Below are positions 45,201-52,825 of a DNA stretch of 64,000 nucleotides, one piece after another. Positions within the stretch are counted from its first letter, which is position 1. Each line of letters starts with the position of its first letter. Source of the DNA: Aquirufa rosea (GTDB lineage: Bacteria > Bacteroidota > Bacteroidia > Cytophagales > Spirosomataceae). A program made the translations under genes and the position numbers. The DNA lies in NCBI RefSeq assembly GCF_004118285.1, contig NZ_SDHY01000005.1, forward strand, positions 124,001 to 188,000, given 5' to 3'. The notes beneath the pieces were generated by a model that ran no database searches, was not told the DNA's origin, and saw only the letters and a list, made by a program, of their open reading frames with translations.

Positions 45201-46549
45201 GCTGATTTGAAAATGGCTTGAGCTGAAATATTCACTTCCTCATCCATCTCGTGCTGGCTTAACACTTCCCCTTTTCTCCTAGAATGCAAACGGTGAATGA
45301 TGGATTCTACAATGATAACAGCTCCGTCAACTATCAATCCGAAATCTATGGCCCCAAGAGACATCAAGTTGGCAGAAACCCCAAAAATATTCATCATGGC
45401 AAAGGCAAATAGCAAACAAAGTGGAATCATGGAGGCTACAATTAAGCCTGCCCTTAAATTCCCCAATAGAAGTACTAAGATGAATACCACAATTAGCCCC
45501 CCCTCAATCAGATTCTTTTCCACCGTATTAATGGCCTTACCAATCAAAATGCTTCGGTCCAAGTAGGCATTGATATGAATTCCTTGAGGAAGCGTTTTTT
45601 GAATAAGATCCATTCGTTCCTTCACATCTTTCACCACGGTATTGGCATTGGCACCTTTCAGCAAAAGCATTACGGCACCCACTGCCTCGCCTTTACCATT
45701 TTTAGTCATCGCACCATAACGGACTGCCTTCCCAAATTGAACCTTAGCGACATCCTTCACATAAACAGGCAAACTTCCAGGACCACGCTGCTTGACCACC
45801 GTGTTTTCAATGTCAGATAAAGACTGTATCATCCCCTCAGAGCGAATGAAATAGGCATCAGTACCTTTTTCCAAATAACTACCTCCAGAATTAGAATTAT
45901 TATTCTCTAAGGCAGTAAAGAGCTCATCAATGCTGATATTCATGGCACGAATTCGTTCAGGATTAACAGCCACTTCGTATTGCTTTACATAACCGCCGAA
46001 TGAACTTACTTCTACCACTCCTTTGATGCCCAAGAGTTGACGCTTCACAATCCAATCTTGATAAGTGCGTAAATCAGCTAAAGAATATTGATCCCTAAAC
46101 TCCGGGTCCACATCCAAGGTGTACTGGTAAAACTCGCCAAGGCCCGTGGTAATGGGGGCCATTTCAGGGATACCTGCGCCTCTCAGTAGGTAAGGTTCCG
46201 CCGCTTTCAATTTCTCCGAAACTTGCTGTCGCGCCACTTCCATGGCCACTTCATCCTCAAAAACCACGGTGATGATGGATAGTCCCATCCTAGATATGGA
46301 TCGGATATCTTTCACATTGGGAATAGTTCGAAGAGAAATTTCCAAAGGATACGTAACAAATTTCTCCACTTCCGAGGCCGCCAATGCAGGCGACTGGGTG
46401 ATGACTTGTACCTGATTGGAAGTGATATCAGGTAATGCGTCAATAGGCAATCGGGTGAGAGAATATCCTCCCCAAGCCACAAGACCTAAAACAAATAAAC
46501 CTACAATAAGCTTATTACGTATACTAAAATATATGATTGAATTGATCAT
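42221..46549 (-). CDS. CzcA/CusA-family heavy-metal RND pump fused to a TolC-like outer-membrane channel
   Basis: 1442 residues in one open frame. Residues 1 to about 1035 form a complete HME-type RND transporter with 12 membrane helices. DFGLIVDGAVIIVE (about residue 400) carries the charged residues typical of divalent-metal exporters of the Czc type. From about 1045 a second hydrophobic, signal-like segment (MVIMGILVGVFMSFSSVGQG) is followed by about 390 residues of TolC/CzcC-type outer-membrane efflux sequence (LNLSNCLQEAIQHNALLN, long coiled-coil heptads, then YQQGEIEYVEMLQNTQQAWQIR). Fusions of this kind are known in Bacteroidota. Neighbours are the adaptor gene and a small membrane protein. 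Metal specificity is not certain. Confidence 0.93.
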   Translation of the reverse strand: MINSIIYFSIRNKLIVGLFVLGLVAWGGYSLTRLPIDALPDITSNQVQVITQSPALAASEVEKFVTYPLEISLRTIPNVKDIRSISRMGLSIITVVFEDEVAMEVARQQVSEKLKAAEPYLLRGAGIPEMAPITTGLGEFYQYTLDVDPEFRDQYSLADLRTYQDWIVKRQLLGIKGVVEVSSFGGYVKQYEVAVNPERIRAMNISIDELFTALENNNSNSGGSYLEKGTDAYFIRSEGMIQSLSDIENTVVKQRGPGSLPVYVKDVAKVQFGKAVRYGAMTKNGKGEAVGAVMLLLKGANANTVVKDVKERMDLIQKTLPQGIHINAYLDRSILIGKAINTVEKNLIEGGLIVVFILVLLLGNLRAGLIVASMIPLCLLFAFAMMNIFGVSANLMSLGAIDFGLIVDGAVIIVESIIHRLHSRRKGEVLSQHEMDEEVNISAQAIFKSAAFGVIIILIVYLPIMALGGIEGKMFRPMAQTVSFAIFGALLLSLTYVPMMSSLFLSKKVSHEVTWADRIMNFMYGKYSPMVNWALNNRKKVVAASLVLLGGSIGLFGTLGGEFIPELNEGDFAVETILPTNASLSQSIEVNKNAQALLLKQFPDEIKQVVSRIGASEIPTDPMGINACDLLIILNEPAVWKKAKTMEELEEKMDRALDAFPEVNFEFTQPIQMRFNELIAGVKSDVAIKIFGEDLGILFDKATEAARYIRKIEGVGDIKVQQIDGVPQLVVHYNRQKMAQYGLRIQDVNRRVKMTFAGEAAGIVMEGEKRYDLVVRMDSAHRADIQNLKELYVDLPNGSQIPLEEVATVDYQNAPVEISRDNTNRRITIGINVRNRDVQSVVNDIEKVMKSKITLPSGYYVKYGGTFENLQAAKSRLALVVPLALALIFALLFFTFNSLLEAAIIYLAIPLSAIGGIWALYLRGMPFSVSAGIGFIALFGVAVLNGIVLLSFFKQLASEGYSVAERLKKGLELRFRPVIMTASVASLGFLPMALSHSPGAEVQRPLATVVIGGLITATFLTLVVIPVVYSLVMSKKERKLNSQPMVIMGILVGVFMSFSSVGQGNKPILNLSNCLQEAIQHNALLNTGNLEIQSAEALINSGKELPKGSIDLQYGKTQTYYSTDYTIIASQSIPWPSLLKAQVKALTSQKMLAEKRQRITQNLVLSSVKWFYYQLIIQQKHQEYLQQQDSIYSQMLKAATVRFKQGETNRLELVAAEARLREFQQRQLSLNADIQANYQNLAYWMNRKEPFVIQSTSSLTMQAPLIPTDLAKNPTLQLLEEQVQHSKWLTEVERNKLKPDIRLGATSQSIENYGGQNFVQAGLALPIFAKGQKARIAAAQKQEEVFVSQKDQVLSQINTDLQNAQVSLGKFSNSLKYYQQTGLPQAEWLIQTALKSYQQGEIEYVEMLQNTQQAWQIREQYLQEVLAYNQNIIQIETILGNE

Positions 46550-46593
46550 TTTTCAATGGTAAAGGTTAACGTAAGGAAACAGATTAATATTCC

Positions 46594-46977
46594 TTAGTAC
46601 CGAGGTGGCGCGATCAGCACACGGGCCAATGAAAAATGGTATAGATTTTGCCAAATGATATTTTGGCGACGAGGTAACAGTAAAACTAAAGGTAAAATTA
46701 GCAATCCAAAAACAGTAGGAAGGACATATCCACTCACCCCACTAAAATCAAAACTAGGTAAGCTCGGGTGCTTAGTTGTTTTTGCGTGCTTGGAATCAGC
46801 AGCATAATGCATCCATAAAAAATCTAAAAAACTAAATCCTTCTGGTGCTTGACGCTTGTGATCTTGAAAATGTTTCATCAATTCACTTGCCTTGAAACTT
46901 TGCTCCATACCCACCTTCGGAATCCAAGATCCCGAGAAGATGATGACGAAGAGAAGTGATGCAAGCCAAGTTTTCAT
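46594..46977 (-). CDS. Small His-rich membrane protein linked to metal efflux
   Basis: 127 residues: a signal/anchor (about 3-20), then HFQDHKRQAPEGFSFLDFLWMHYAADSKHAKTTKHP, rich in His, then a second membrane helix (about 82-103) and a basic tail. I do not recognise a named family. Proteins of this shape stand upstream of CzcA-type pumps in Bacteroidota, and the His cluster could bind a metal in the periplasm, but this is inference. It lies 44 bases before the pump gene on the same strand, so it is likely cotranscribed. Confidence 0.75.
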   Translation of the reverse strand: MKTWLASLLFVIIFSGSWIPKVGMEQSFKASELMKHFQDHKRQAPEGFSFLDFLWMHYAADSKHAKTTKHPSLPSFDFSGVSGYVLPTVFGLLILPLVLLLPRRQNIIWQNLYHFSLARVLIAPPRY

Positions 46978-46981
46978 AAGT

Positions 46982-46989
46982 CAAATGTA
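46982..46989 (-). promoter_or_regulatory. -7 element directly at the start of the small His-rich gene
   Basis: Minus-strand TACATTTG is an exact TAnnTTTG match only four bases before the ATG at 46977. If used, the transcript would be nearly leaderless. There is no -33 element at the expected spacing, so it may be chance. Confidence 0.25.
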
Positions 46990-47091
46990 GGAAAAAATGG
47001 AAATTTTAATGGATATTTATATTCTCAATTTAGTAATTTTTGAGACAAAAGCCTAAAAACCAAGGATTAATCAGCGAGTTTAGCTCCCATT

Positions 47092-47709
47092 ATGGATGAA
47101 ATAAATATTTTGTGGCATCAGTTAACTGATTCCGAGACCATCATTCGATCCGGCTTACTTGTGATTACATTAATCGTTTTTGCTGAGAACGGATTGTTCT
47201 TCGCCTTTTTTTTGCCTGGGGATTACCTTCTTTTCCTTACTGGTGTATTCGGGGGGACGGGTGTCCTAAAAGAACCCCTTTCTGTTTTATTGGCTAGTAT
47301 TTTCTTAGCGGCCGTTATAGGGTCTCTCGTGGGTTATTTATCCGGTAGATTTTTTGGGAAATCTTTAGAAGATAGGCCCGATAGCCTATTTTTCAAAAAG
47401 AAGCATTTAGATTCCACCCGTGATTTCTTCGAGAAATATGGCTTTATGGCTTTAGTAATAAGTCGATTTTTACCCGTTGTCAGAACATTTACCCCCATTT
47501 TAGCTGGAATCAGTCGGATGTCTTGGTATAGTTATTTACTTCTCAACGTGGTAGGTGGTGCCTTGTGGGTGGGAATTTTGGTTACCTCAGGCTATTATTT
47601 AGGCCAGCACTTCCCTTGGATTATCAATTACGTCCATTACATTATTTTGTTTTTCCTTGGAATCACCACCTTTACTGTCATTAAAGGTTACTTAAAAATG
47701 AGACAATAG
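47092..47709 (+). CDS. DedA family membrane protein
   Basis: 205 residues with several membrane segments and the DedA/SNARE-associated motifs: FAENGLFFAFFLPGDYLLF and KYGFMALVISRFLPVVRTFTPILAGISRMSWYSY (conserved Arg and Pro). The family is linked to undecaprenyl-phosphate and phospholipid flipping and to membrane potential. It ends immediately before the next ATG (TAGATG), so it is cotranscribed with the nuoA gene. Confidence 0.94.
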   Translation: MDEINILWHQLTDSETIIRSGLLVITLIVFAENGLFFAFFLPGDYLLFLTGVFGGTGVLKEPLSVLLASIFLAAVIGSLVGYLSGRFFGKSLEDRPDSLFFKKKHLDSTRDFFEKYGFMALVISRFLPVVRTFTPILAGISRMSWYSYLLLNVVGGALWVGILVTSGYYLGQHFPWIINYVHYIILFFLGITTFTVIKGYLKMRQ

Positions 47710-48180
47710 ATGGAAGCTTTTGCATATGTGGCGGCCTTTTTATTGGCTGGGATATTATTCCTGGCCATAATTTTGACTTTGGCCAAATGGATTCGTCCTA
47801 ATAGACCCAATGTAGAAAAACTTAGCACTTATGAGTCCGGTGAGGCTCCAGTCGGAAATGCCAACATTCGATTTAATCCTAGGTTTTACCTAATAGCCTT
47901 GATGTTTGTCTTATTTGAAATAGAATTGATATTTCTATTCCCTTGGGCAAGCGTATTTCATCATTCTGATTTGGAAAAGAGTAGTTCTAGCTGGTCTACT
48001 TATGCGCTGGTCGAAATGTTCATATTTGTGGGCATTCTTGCCTTAGGTCTAGCCCTGGCCTGGGTGAAGGGATATGTAGATTGGGAAAAAAACGTACCTC
48101 CAGAAATTCCTAATGATAGCCCTATTCCAGACCACGCTTATCACAAGATTAGGGAAAAATATCGTACACAAAAAAATTAA
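47710..48180 (+). CDS. nuoA: NADH-quinone oxidoreductase subunit A (NuoA)
   Basis: Membrane subunit of complex I (156 aa), with three helices and the signature LSTYESGEAPVGNANIRFNPRFYLIALMFVLFEIELIFLFPWA. The C-terminal tail of about 30 residues is longer than usual. No other nuo gene is beside it: DedA precedes it and a convergent gene follows, so it stands apart from the rest of the complex I cluster. Its stop codon shares TTAA with the PorP gene. Confidence 0.95.
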   Translation: MEAFAYVAAFLLAGILFLAIILTLAKWIRPNRPNVEKLSTYESGEAPVGNANIRFNPRFYLIALMFVLFEIELIFLFPWASVFHHSDLEKSSSSWSTYALVEMFIFVGILALGLALAWVKGYVDWEKNVPPEIPNDSPIPDHAYHKIREKYRTQKN

Positions 48181-49313
48181 TGTGGCGTTGGGACTCCAAT
48201 CTTATTATTGAACATTATCCCGATGACCAATTCATGGGAACCCATGGATTGATTGGCTAAACCATTGGCATTGAGATCATAAGAATAAGACATGTGCATA
48301 TTATGCCTTAGCTGCACTCCAAACATGGCAGAATAAGATTCTTTATGACGATATCCCAAACCCATCCAAAACTGGTGATTAAAATCTGCTCGGACATTGC
48401 CTTCAATGGACATGGTCCCAGACTTGTAAAATTTAATTAAAGCCGCCGGTGATACCGTAAAATGTGGGGATGTCCGAATATGATAACCCATCATGGCAAA
48501 CATATTGGGTTTCATGGAACCAGAGTAAAGAGCTCTGGTAAAAACTTTATCATTATCAAAAGGCGAATCGTTAGGCCAATAATACCTCCTACTCAAGGTA
48601 TCCACTGCAGCTGGATCAGAACGTTCGTAAGTGAAATTTTCAAAAATCAATTGATTGGCAGAAACTCCAAGAAAAAACTCTCGATTGTAATAAAGTGCAC
48701 CCACATTAGCCATCAATTGGCCCGCTTTCAAAGAACCATAAGGACTTGGAGCCGTGCTAAGTGATGTCCCTGCAGGTGGATCCAGATATAAAATCAAAGG
48801 GTCTCCACCATCTTTTGGATCAAAATTATTCATATTTAGCCCCCTAAAATAGTAGCCTCCTGTGGCACCCACGGCTAGTTTATTCTCCCCGCCCAAAGAA
48901 ACATGGTAAGCGTAGGAGGCTCCAAGTGCGAGGGTAGACATAGGACCAAACTGGTCAGACATGATTTGAAGGCCTAATCCTTGATGAAATTCCCAGCGGT
49001 AATCATTCTTTCTTCTTCGGGTAGGATTGAATGATCTTCGGATCGTTTTGGACATGTACGGAGTACGACCGGTAGATGTTCTATCTGATTTATCGATTGC
49101 CCAATTGGCTGTGGCATAAAATGTCCGCATGCCCTCAGAAATTCCCAACCATTGCTGCCTATAACCTACTTTAATATCTGTATAATCTTCAAATCCAGCA
49201 AAGGCAGGATTATACAGATAACGATTCATCATGAATTGCGTAACTTGAGGCGTCTGCTGGGCTATCCCAACGTGAACTGTTAGAAATAAGAAAAGAAAGC
49301 TGAATAATCTCAT
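48177..49313 (-). CDS. PorP/SprF family type IX secretion membrane protein
   Basis: Outer-membrane protein (378 aa) with signal peptide MRLFSFLFLFLTVHVGIAQQ and the family opening TPQVTQFMMNRYLYNPAFAGFEDYTDIKVGYRQQWLGI. Long beta-strands follow, for example GLGYRHKESYSAMFGVQLRHNMHMSYSYDLNANGL. In gliding Bacteroidota such proteins help export and anchor surface adhesins through the type IX system. No large adhesin gene (SprB-like) is adjacent. Monocistronic. Confidence 0.92.
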   Translation of the reverse strand: MRLFSFLFLFLTVHVGIAQQTPQVTQFMMNRYLYNPAFAGFEDYTDIKVGYRQQWLGISEGMRTFYATANWAIDKSDRTSTGRTPYMSKTIRRSFNPTRRRKNDYRWEFHQGLGLQIMSDQFGPMSTLALGASYAYHVSLGGENKLAVGATGGYYFRGLNMNNFDPKDGGDPLILYLDPPAGTSLSTAPSPYGSLKAGQLMANVGALYYNREFFLGVSANQLIFENFTYERSDPAAVDTLSRRYYWPNDSPFDNDKVFTRALYSGSMKPNMFAMMGYHIRTSPHFTVSPAALIKFYKSGTMSIEGNVRADFNHQFWMGLGYRHKESYSAMFGVQLRHNMHMSYSYDLNANGLANQSMGSHELVIGIMFNNKIGVPTPH

Positions 49314-49420
49314 TTGAATAAGTAGAACCTCAAAAATCTGTCAAATATATTTAATTTAGCTCGAACTTTCTGGCAAACACTTGGGTTTTTATAAATTAAT
49401 GACCCCTTCTAATCAACTAT

Positions 49421-50968
49421 ATGTCCATTCAAAACTATCCGTTATCAGATCTTAATGCTTTCAGTTCATTACTTCTAGATTATCTGGAGGAAAAACCCCA
49501 AGTAAAAGACTTTTATCATAATAGTCCGAACCTGTCTGGATTTACACATCAATTAGTAGATAAAAAGGTCTTTCCAGCCCATCATCGCAAGGTGTTGGTA
49601 GAAGTTTTACAGGATCAATATCAAAACTTGCAGAATGCTCCATCCATAGAACGATTATTGGATGAACGAACTTTTACTGTGACCACTGGGCACCAACTCA
49701 ATTTAATGACTGGGCCTTTATATGTGATTTACAAGATTGTTTCCACCATCAATCTAGCCAAGAAATTAAAGTGCCAATATCCTGATTATCAATTTATTCC
49801 TGTTTACTGGATGGCTAGTGAAGACCACGATTGGGATGAGATCAATCATGTTCACCTTCAACAGCAGACCTTTACTTGGAATACGAATCAGCAAGGGGCT
49901 GTTGGCAGATTTAACTTGGAGCAAATCGATGAATTTTTAAACTCCTTACCATTCAATCTCCCGCTTTTTAAAGAGGCTTATCAACAAAACAAAACCCTTG
50001 CTGCTGCCGTAAGATTTTATATACACCAATTATTCGGAGCAGAGGGACTTGTCTGTTTGGACGCAGATGATGCCCGATTAAAGTCCCTATTCCTTCCTGT
50101 AATGGAAGCAGATTTAACGGGTCAAGTGCATGAATCTTTGGTAGAAAACCAAAATAAGAAATTAGAAAAACTAGGCTATAAGCCACAAATTAATGCCCGA
50201 GGAATCAATTTATTTTATTTGCAAGAAGGTAGTCGAGAAAGAATTGAACTCCAAGACAATACCTACAAAATTCTAAACCAAAATCTGACATTTAGCGCAG
50301 AAGAAATAATTCAGGAATTAAAAAAGCATCCAGAGCGATTCAGCCCTAATGTAGTATTAAGGCCTCTGTATCAAGAATGTATATTGCCCAATCTAGCTTA
50401 TTTGGGAGGCCCTGCAGAAGTGGTGTATTGGTTACAATTAAAAGCTGTATTTGACCATCACCAAGTCCCATTCCCTATCATTTTACCTCGAAATTTTGCC
50501 TTACTCTTACCTCCGGTGGAGGCCAAAAGGATCGATAAATTGGGTTTACAAGTGAAAGATTTATTCCTTTCGGAACAAAATCTGATTCAAAAATATGTGT
50601 TGGAAAATACCAAATACAGTTTGGATTTTACACAAGAAATAGAAGCCATTCATCCCGTTTTAGCACAGATGGTAGAAAAAGTAAAGCAAATTGATCCTAC
50701 CTTGGAGGGAAGTATTTTAGCAGAAAAACAGCGATGGCTTAATGGTTTAGATAGAATGTCCCATAAACTATATAAAGCTGAAAAAAGGGAGCATGAAACA
50801 GCCATTCGACAAATTAAACAGGTAAAAGCAAGTTTATTTCCACATGGAAATTGGCAAGAGAGATACGATAATCTCTTAGATTTTTACATCGAAAGGCCCC
50901 ATTTTATTCATGATCTACTGAACAAATTTGATCCTTTGAATTTTGAACTTTATGTGATTGCTCTTTAA
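49421..50968 (+). CDS. bshC: Bacillithiol biosynthesis cysteine-adding enzyme BshC
   Basis: Catalyses the last step of bacillithiol synthesis, joining cysteine to glucosaminyl-malate. Motifs TVTTGHQLNLMTGPLYVIYKIVSTINLAKKL, FIPVYWMASEDHDWDEINH and LAYLGGPAEVVYWLQLKAVF are diagnostic. 515 aa, normal length. It heads an apparent operon with mnmH, cysE and cysM (gaps of 8, 5 and 2 bases), so its cysteine substrate is made by genes in the same transcript. Confidence 0.95.
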   Translation: MSIQNYPLSDLNAFSSLLLDYLEEKPQVKDFYHNSPNLSGFTHQLVDKKVFPAHHRKVLVEVLQDQYQNLQNAPSIERLLDERTFTVTTGHQLNLMTGPLYVIYKIVSTINLAKKLKCQYPDYQFIPVYWMASEDHDWDEINHVHLQQQTFTWNTNQQGAVGRFNLEQIDEFLNSLPFNLPLFKEAYQQNKTLAAAVRFYIHQLFGAEGLVCLDADDARLKSLFLPVMEADLTGQVHESLVENQNKKLEKLGYKPQINARGINLFYLQEGSRERIELQDNTYKILNQNLTFSAEEIIQELKKHPERFSPNVVLRPLYQECILPNLAYLGGPAEVVYWLQLKAVFDHHQVPFPIILPRNFALLLPPVEAKRIDKLGLQVKDLFLSEQNLIQKYVLENTKYSLDFTQEIEAIHPVLAQMVEKVKQIDPTLEGSILAEKQRWLNGLDRMSHKLYKAEKREHETAIRQIKQVKASLFPHGNWQERYDNLLDFYIERPHFIHDLLNKFDPLNFELYVIAL

Positions 50969-50976
50969 ATAAACCC

Positions 50977-52014
50977 ATGCCTGAAAAACTTAAACCCTCA
51001 GATTTCATTTCTGCTTCTTCTGAAGGGATAATCTTAGATGTACGTTCTCCGGGAGAGTATGAAAGAGCACATATTCCTGGAGCCATTTCATTTCCTATGT
51101 TCAGTAATGAGGAAAGGGCTGCCGTGGGCACATACTACAAAAAGGAAGGAAAAGATAAGGCAGTTGAACTTGGATTAAGCATCGTAGGGCCCAAGCTGGC
51201 ACATTGGGTAAAATCAGCCAAAAAAATAGCCCAAGGTAAGCCCTTGTTGGTACATTGTTGGAGAGGTGGCATGCGGAGTGGAAGTATGGCCTGGTTATTA
51301 GAAACGGCAGGTTTAGAAGTCAAACTGTTAATAGGTGGATATAAAGCATATCGTCACTGGGTATTACAAGGCTTGTCGAGTGAAATTCCCCTGAGTGTAC
51401 TTGGTGGAAAAACGGGAAGCGGGAAAACTGAAATTCTACTTGAAATGAAAAAAAGGGGATTTCAGGTCATAGATTTAGAAGGACTTGCCCACCATAGAGG
51501 CTCTGCTTTCGGGCATCTTGGTTTAGCTCCACAGCCCAGTAGTGAACAATTTGAGAATTTGCTTTTTCATGAATTGAGACAATTAGATTTCCAAAAAAAA
51601 ATCTGGGTAGAGGATGAAAGTAGACATATTGGTAAAGTTTTTATGAATCTGGAATTTTACAATCAATTGAGAAATGCTCCTGTACTATTCTTAGATATTG
51701 AAGCGCAATTTCGTTTGCCTTATTTAGTTAAAGTATATGCTCAATACTCCAAGGAAATGCTAGCTGAGGCATTAGAAAAAATTAAAAAACGACTTGGAGG
51801 ACAACATTACCAAAAGGCCATAGAATGCCTGACCAATGATCAATTTGAAGAGGTAGCCGCCATTACCTTGCACTATTATGATAAAGCCTATGTGCATGGG
51901 CTTTCACAAAGAGAGCCTGAAAATATATATCGACTAGAAGTTCAATCCTTAGAAACAGCCAAGCAAGTTGAGGCTATTGTACAACACATCCAATCTACTC
52001 CAATCTTTCAATAA
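50977..52014 (+). CDS. mnmH: tRNA 2-selenouridine synthase MnmH (SelU/YbbB)
   Basis: Two-domain enzyme that exchanges sulfur for selenium at the wobble 2-thiouridine of tRNA, by way of a geranylated intermediate. The N-terminal rhodanese domain has catalytic Cys94 in LVHCWRGGMRSGSM. The C-terminal P-loop domain has GGKTGSGKT at about 143-151. 345 aa. No selD (selenophosphate synthetase) is in the window, so whether selenium or only geranylation is involved is open. It sits between bshC and cysE. Confidence 0.93.
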   Translation: MPEKLKPSDFISASSEGIILDVRSPGEYERAHIPGAISFPMFSNEERAAVGTYYKKEGKDKAVELGLSIVGPKLAHWVKSAKKIAQGKPLLVHCWRGGMRSGSMAWLLETAGLEVKLLIGGYKAYRHWVLQGLSSEIPLSVLGGKTGSGKTEILLEMKKRGFQVIDLEGLAHHRGSAFGHLGLAPQPSSEQFENLLFHELRQLDFQKKIWVEDESRHIGKVFMNLEFYNQLRNAPVLFLDIEAQFRLPYLVKVYAQYSKEMLAEALEKIKKRLGGQHYQKAIECLTNDQFEEVAAITLHYYDKAYVHGLSQREPENIYRLEVQSLETAKQVEAIVQHIQSTPIFQ

Positions 52015-52019
52015 AAAAT

Positions 52020-52823
52020 ATGCTACCATCAGATTTTTTAGATACAATTTTAAGTAAGCACGAGCAAACGCGTGACTTCCCTGCTACTTCAGATATAAAA
52101 AAGCTATTTACCAAAATCATTTTGACGCTTTTCCCTGAACAAACGCGTAAGCATTTTTCCCAGAAAGAGGAATTGGTAGCGGTATGGGAAAGCATCGAAA
52201 ATGGTTTGGAATCCATGCTTCATTCCATGAAAAGCCAATTAACAGGTGATCCCCATAGCCTGACCCAGGCATATATGGCAAGAATTCCTGATGTATATCA
52301 AACACTATTAACTGATGTGGAGGCGATGGTCAATGGCGACCCTGCAGCCACCACTGACTTTGAAGTGATAAGAACCTACCCTGGCTTTTATGCCATGGCT
52401 TTTTACCGATTAGCCCATGAGCTTTGTTCCTTGGGTGTTCCATTAATTCCAAGAATTCTAACTGAATACGCTCATTCAAAAACAGGGATAGATATCCACC
52501 CAGGCGCGAAAATCGGAAAATATTTTTTTATGGATCATGGAACAGGGATAGTCATAGGGGAAACGTGTATCATAGGGGAACACGTGAAAATTTACCAAGG
52601 CGTAACCTTAGGAGCCTTATCTGTGGATAAAAGCATGGCTTCTACTAAAAGGCACCCAACCATTGAAGATCATGTAGTGATATACTCCGGAGCCACCATT
52701 TTAGGTGGAGATACCATCGTAGGTAAAAATTCGGTGATAGGGGGAAATGTTTGGCTTACCAGAAGCGTAGAGCCTAACACTAAAATTTACCATCAAGAAA
52801 ATACAAAAGTCATCAAAGATTAA
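52020..52823 (+). CDS. cysE: Serine O-acetyltransferase (CysE/EpsC-type)
   Basis: Activates serine as O-acetylserine, the first committed step of cysteine synthesis. N-terminal helical half, then left-handed beta-helix hexapeptide repeats (GIDIHPGAKIGKYFFMDHGTGIVIGETCIIGEHVKIYQGVTLG, catalytic Asp/His in MDHG). 267 aa, the long EpsC-type. It precedes cysM by two bases. Confidence 0.95.
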   Translation: MLPSDFLDTILSKHEQTRDFPATSDIKKLFTKIILTLFPEQTRKHFSQKEELVAVWESIENGLESMLHSMKSQLTGDPHSLTQAYMARIPDVYQTLLTDVEAMVNGDPAATTDFEVIRTYPGFYAMAFYRLAHELCSLGVPLIPRILTEYAHSKTGIDIHPGAKIGKYFFMDHGTGIVIGETCIIGEHVKIYQGVTLGALSVDKSMASTKRHPTIEDHVVIYSGATILGGDTIVGKNSVIGGNVWLTRSVEPNTKIYHQENTKVIKD

Positions 52824-52825
52824 CC

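Noticed and set aside
42221-46549. The 1442-aa pump as an assembly artefact joining two genes
   Set aside because: Fusions of CzcA with a CzcC-like channel are known in Bacteroidota and both halves are complete. It is kept as one gene, though listed for checking.
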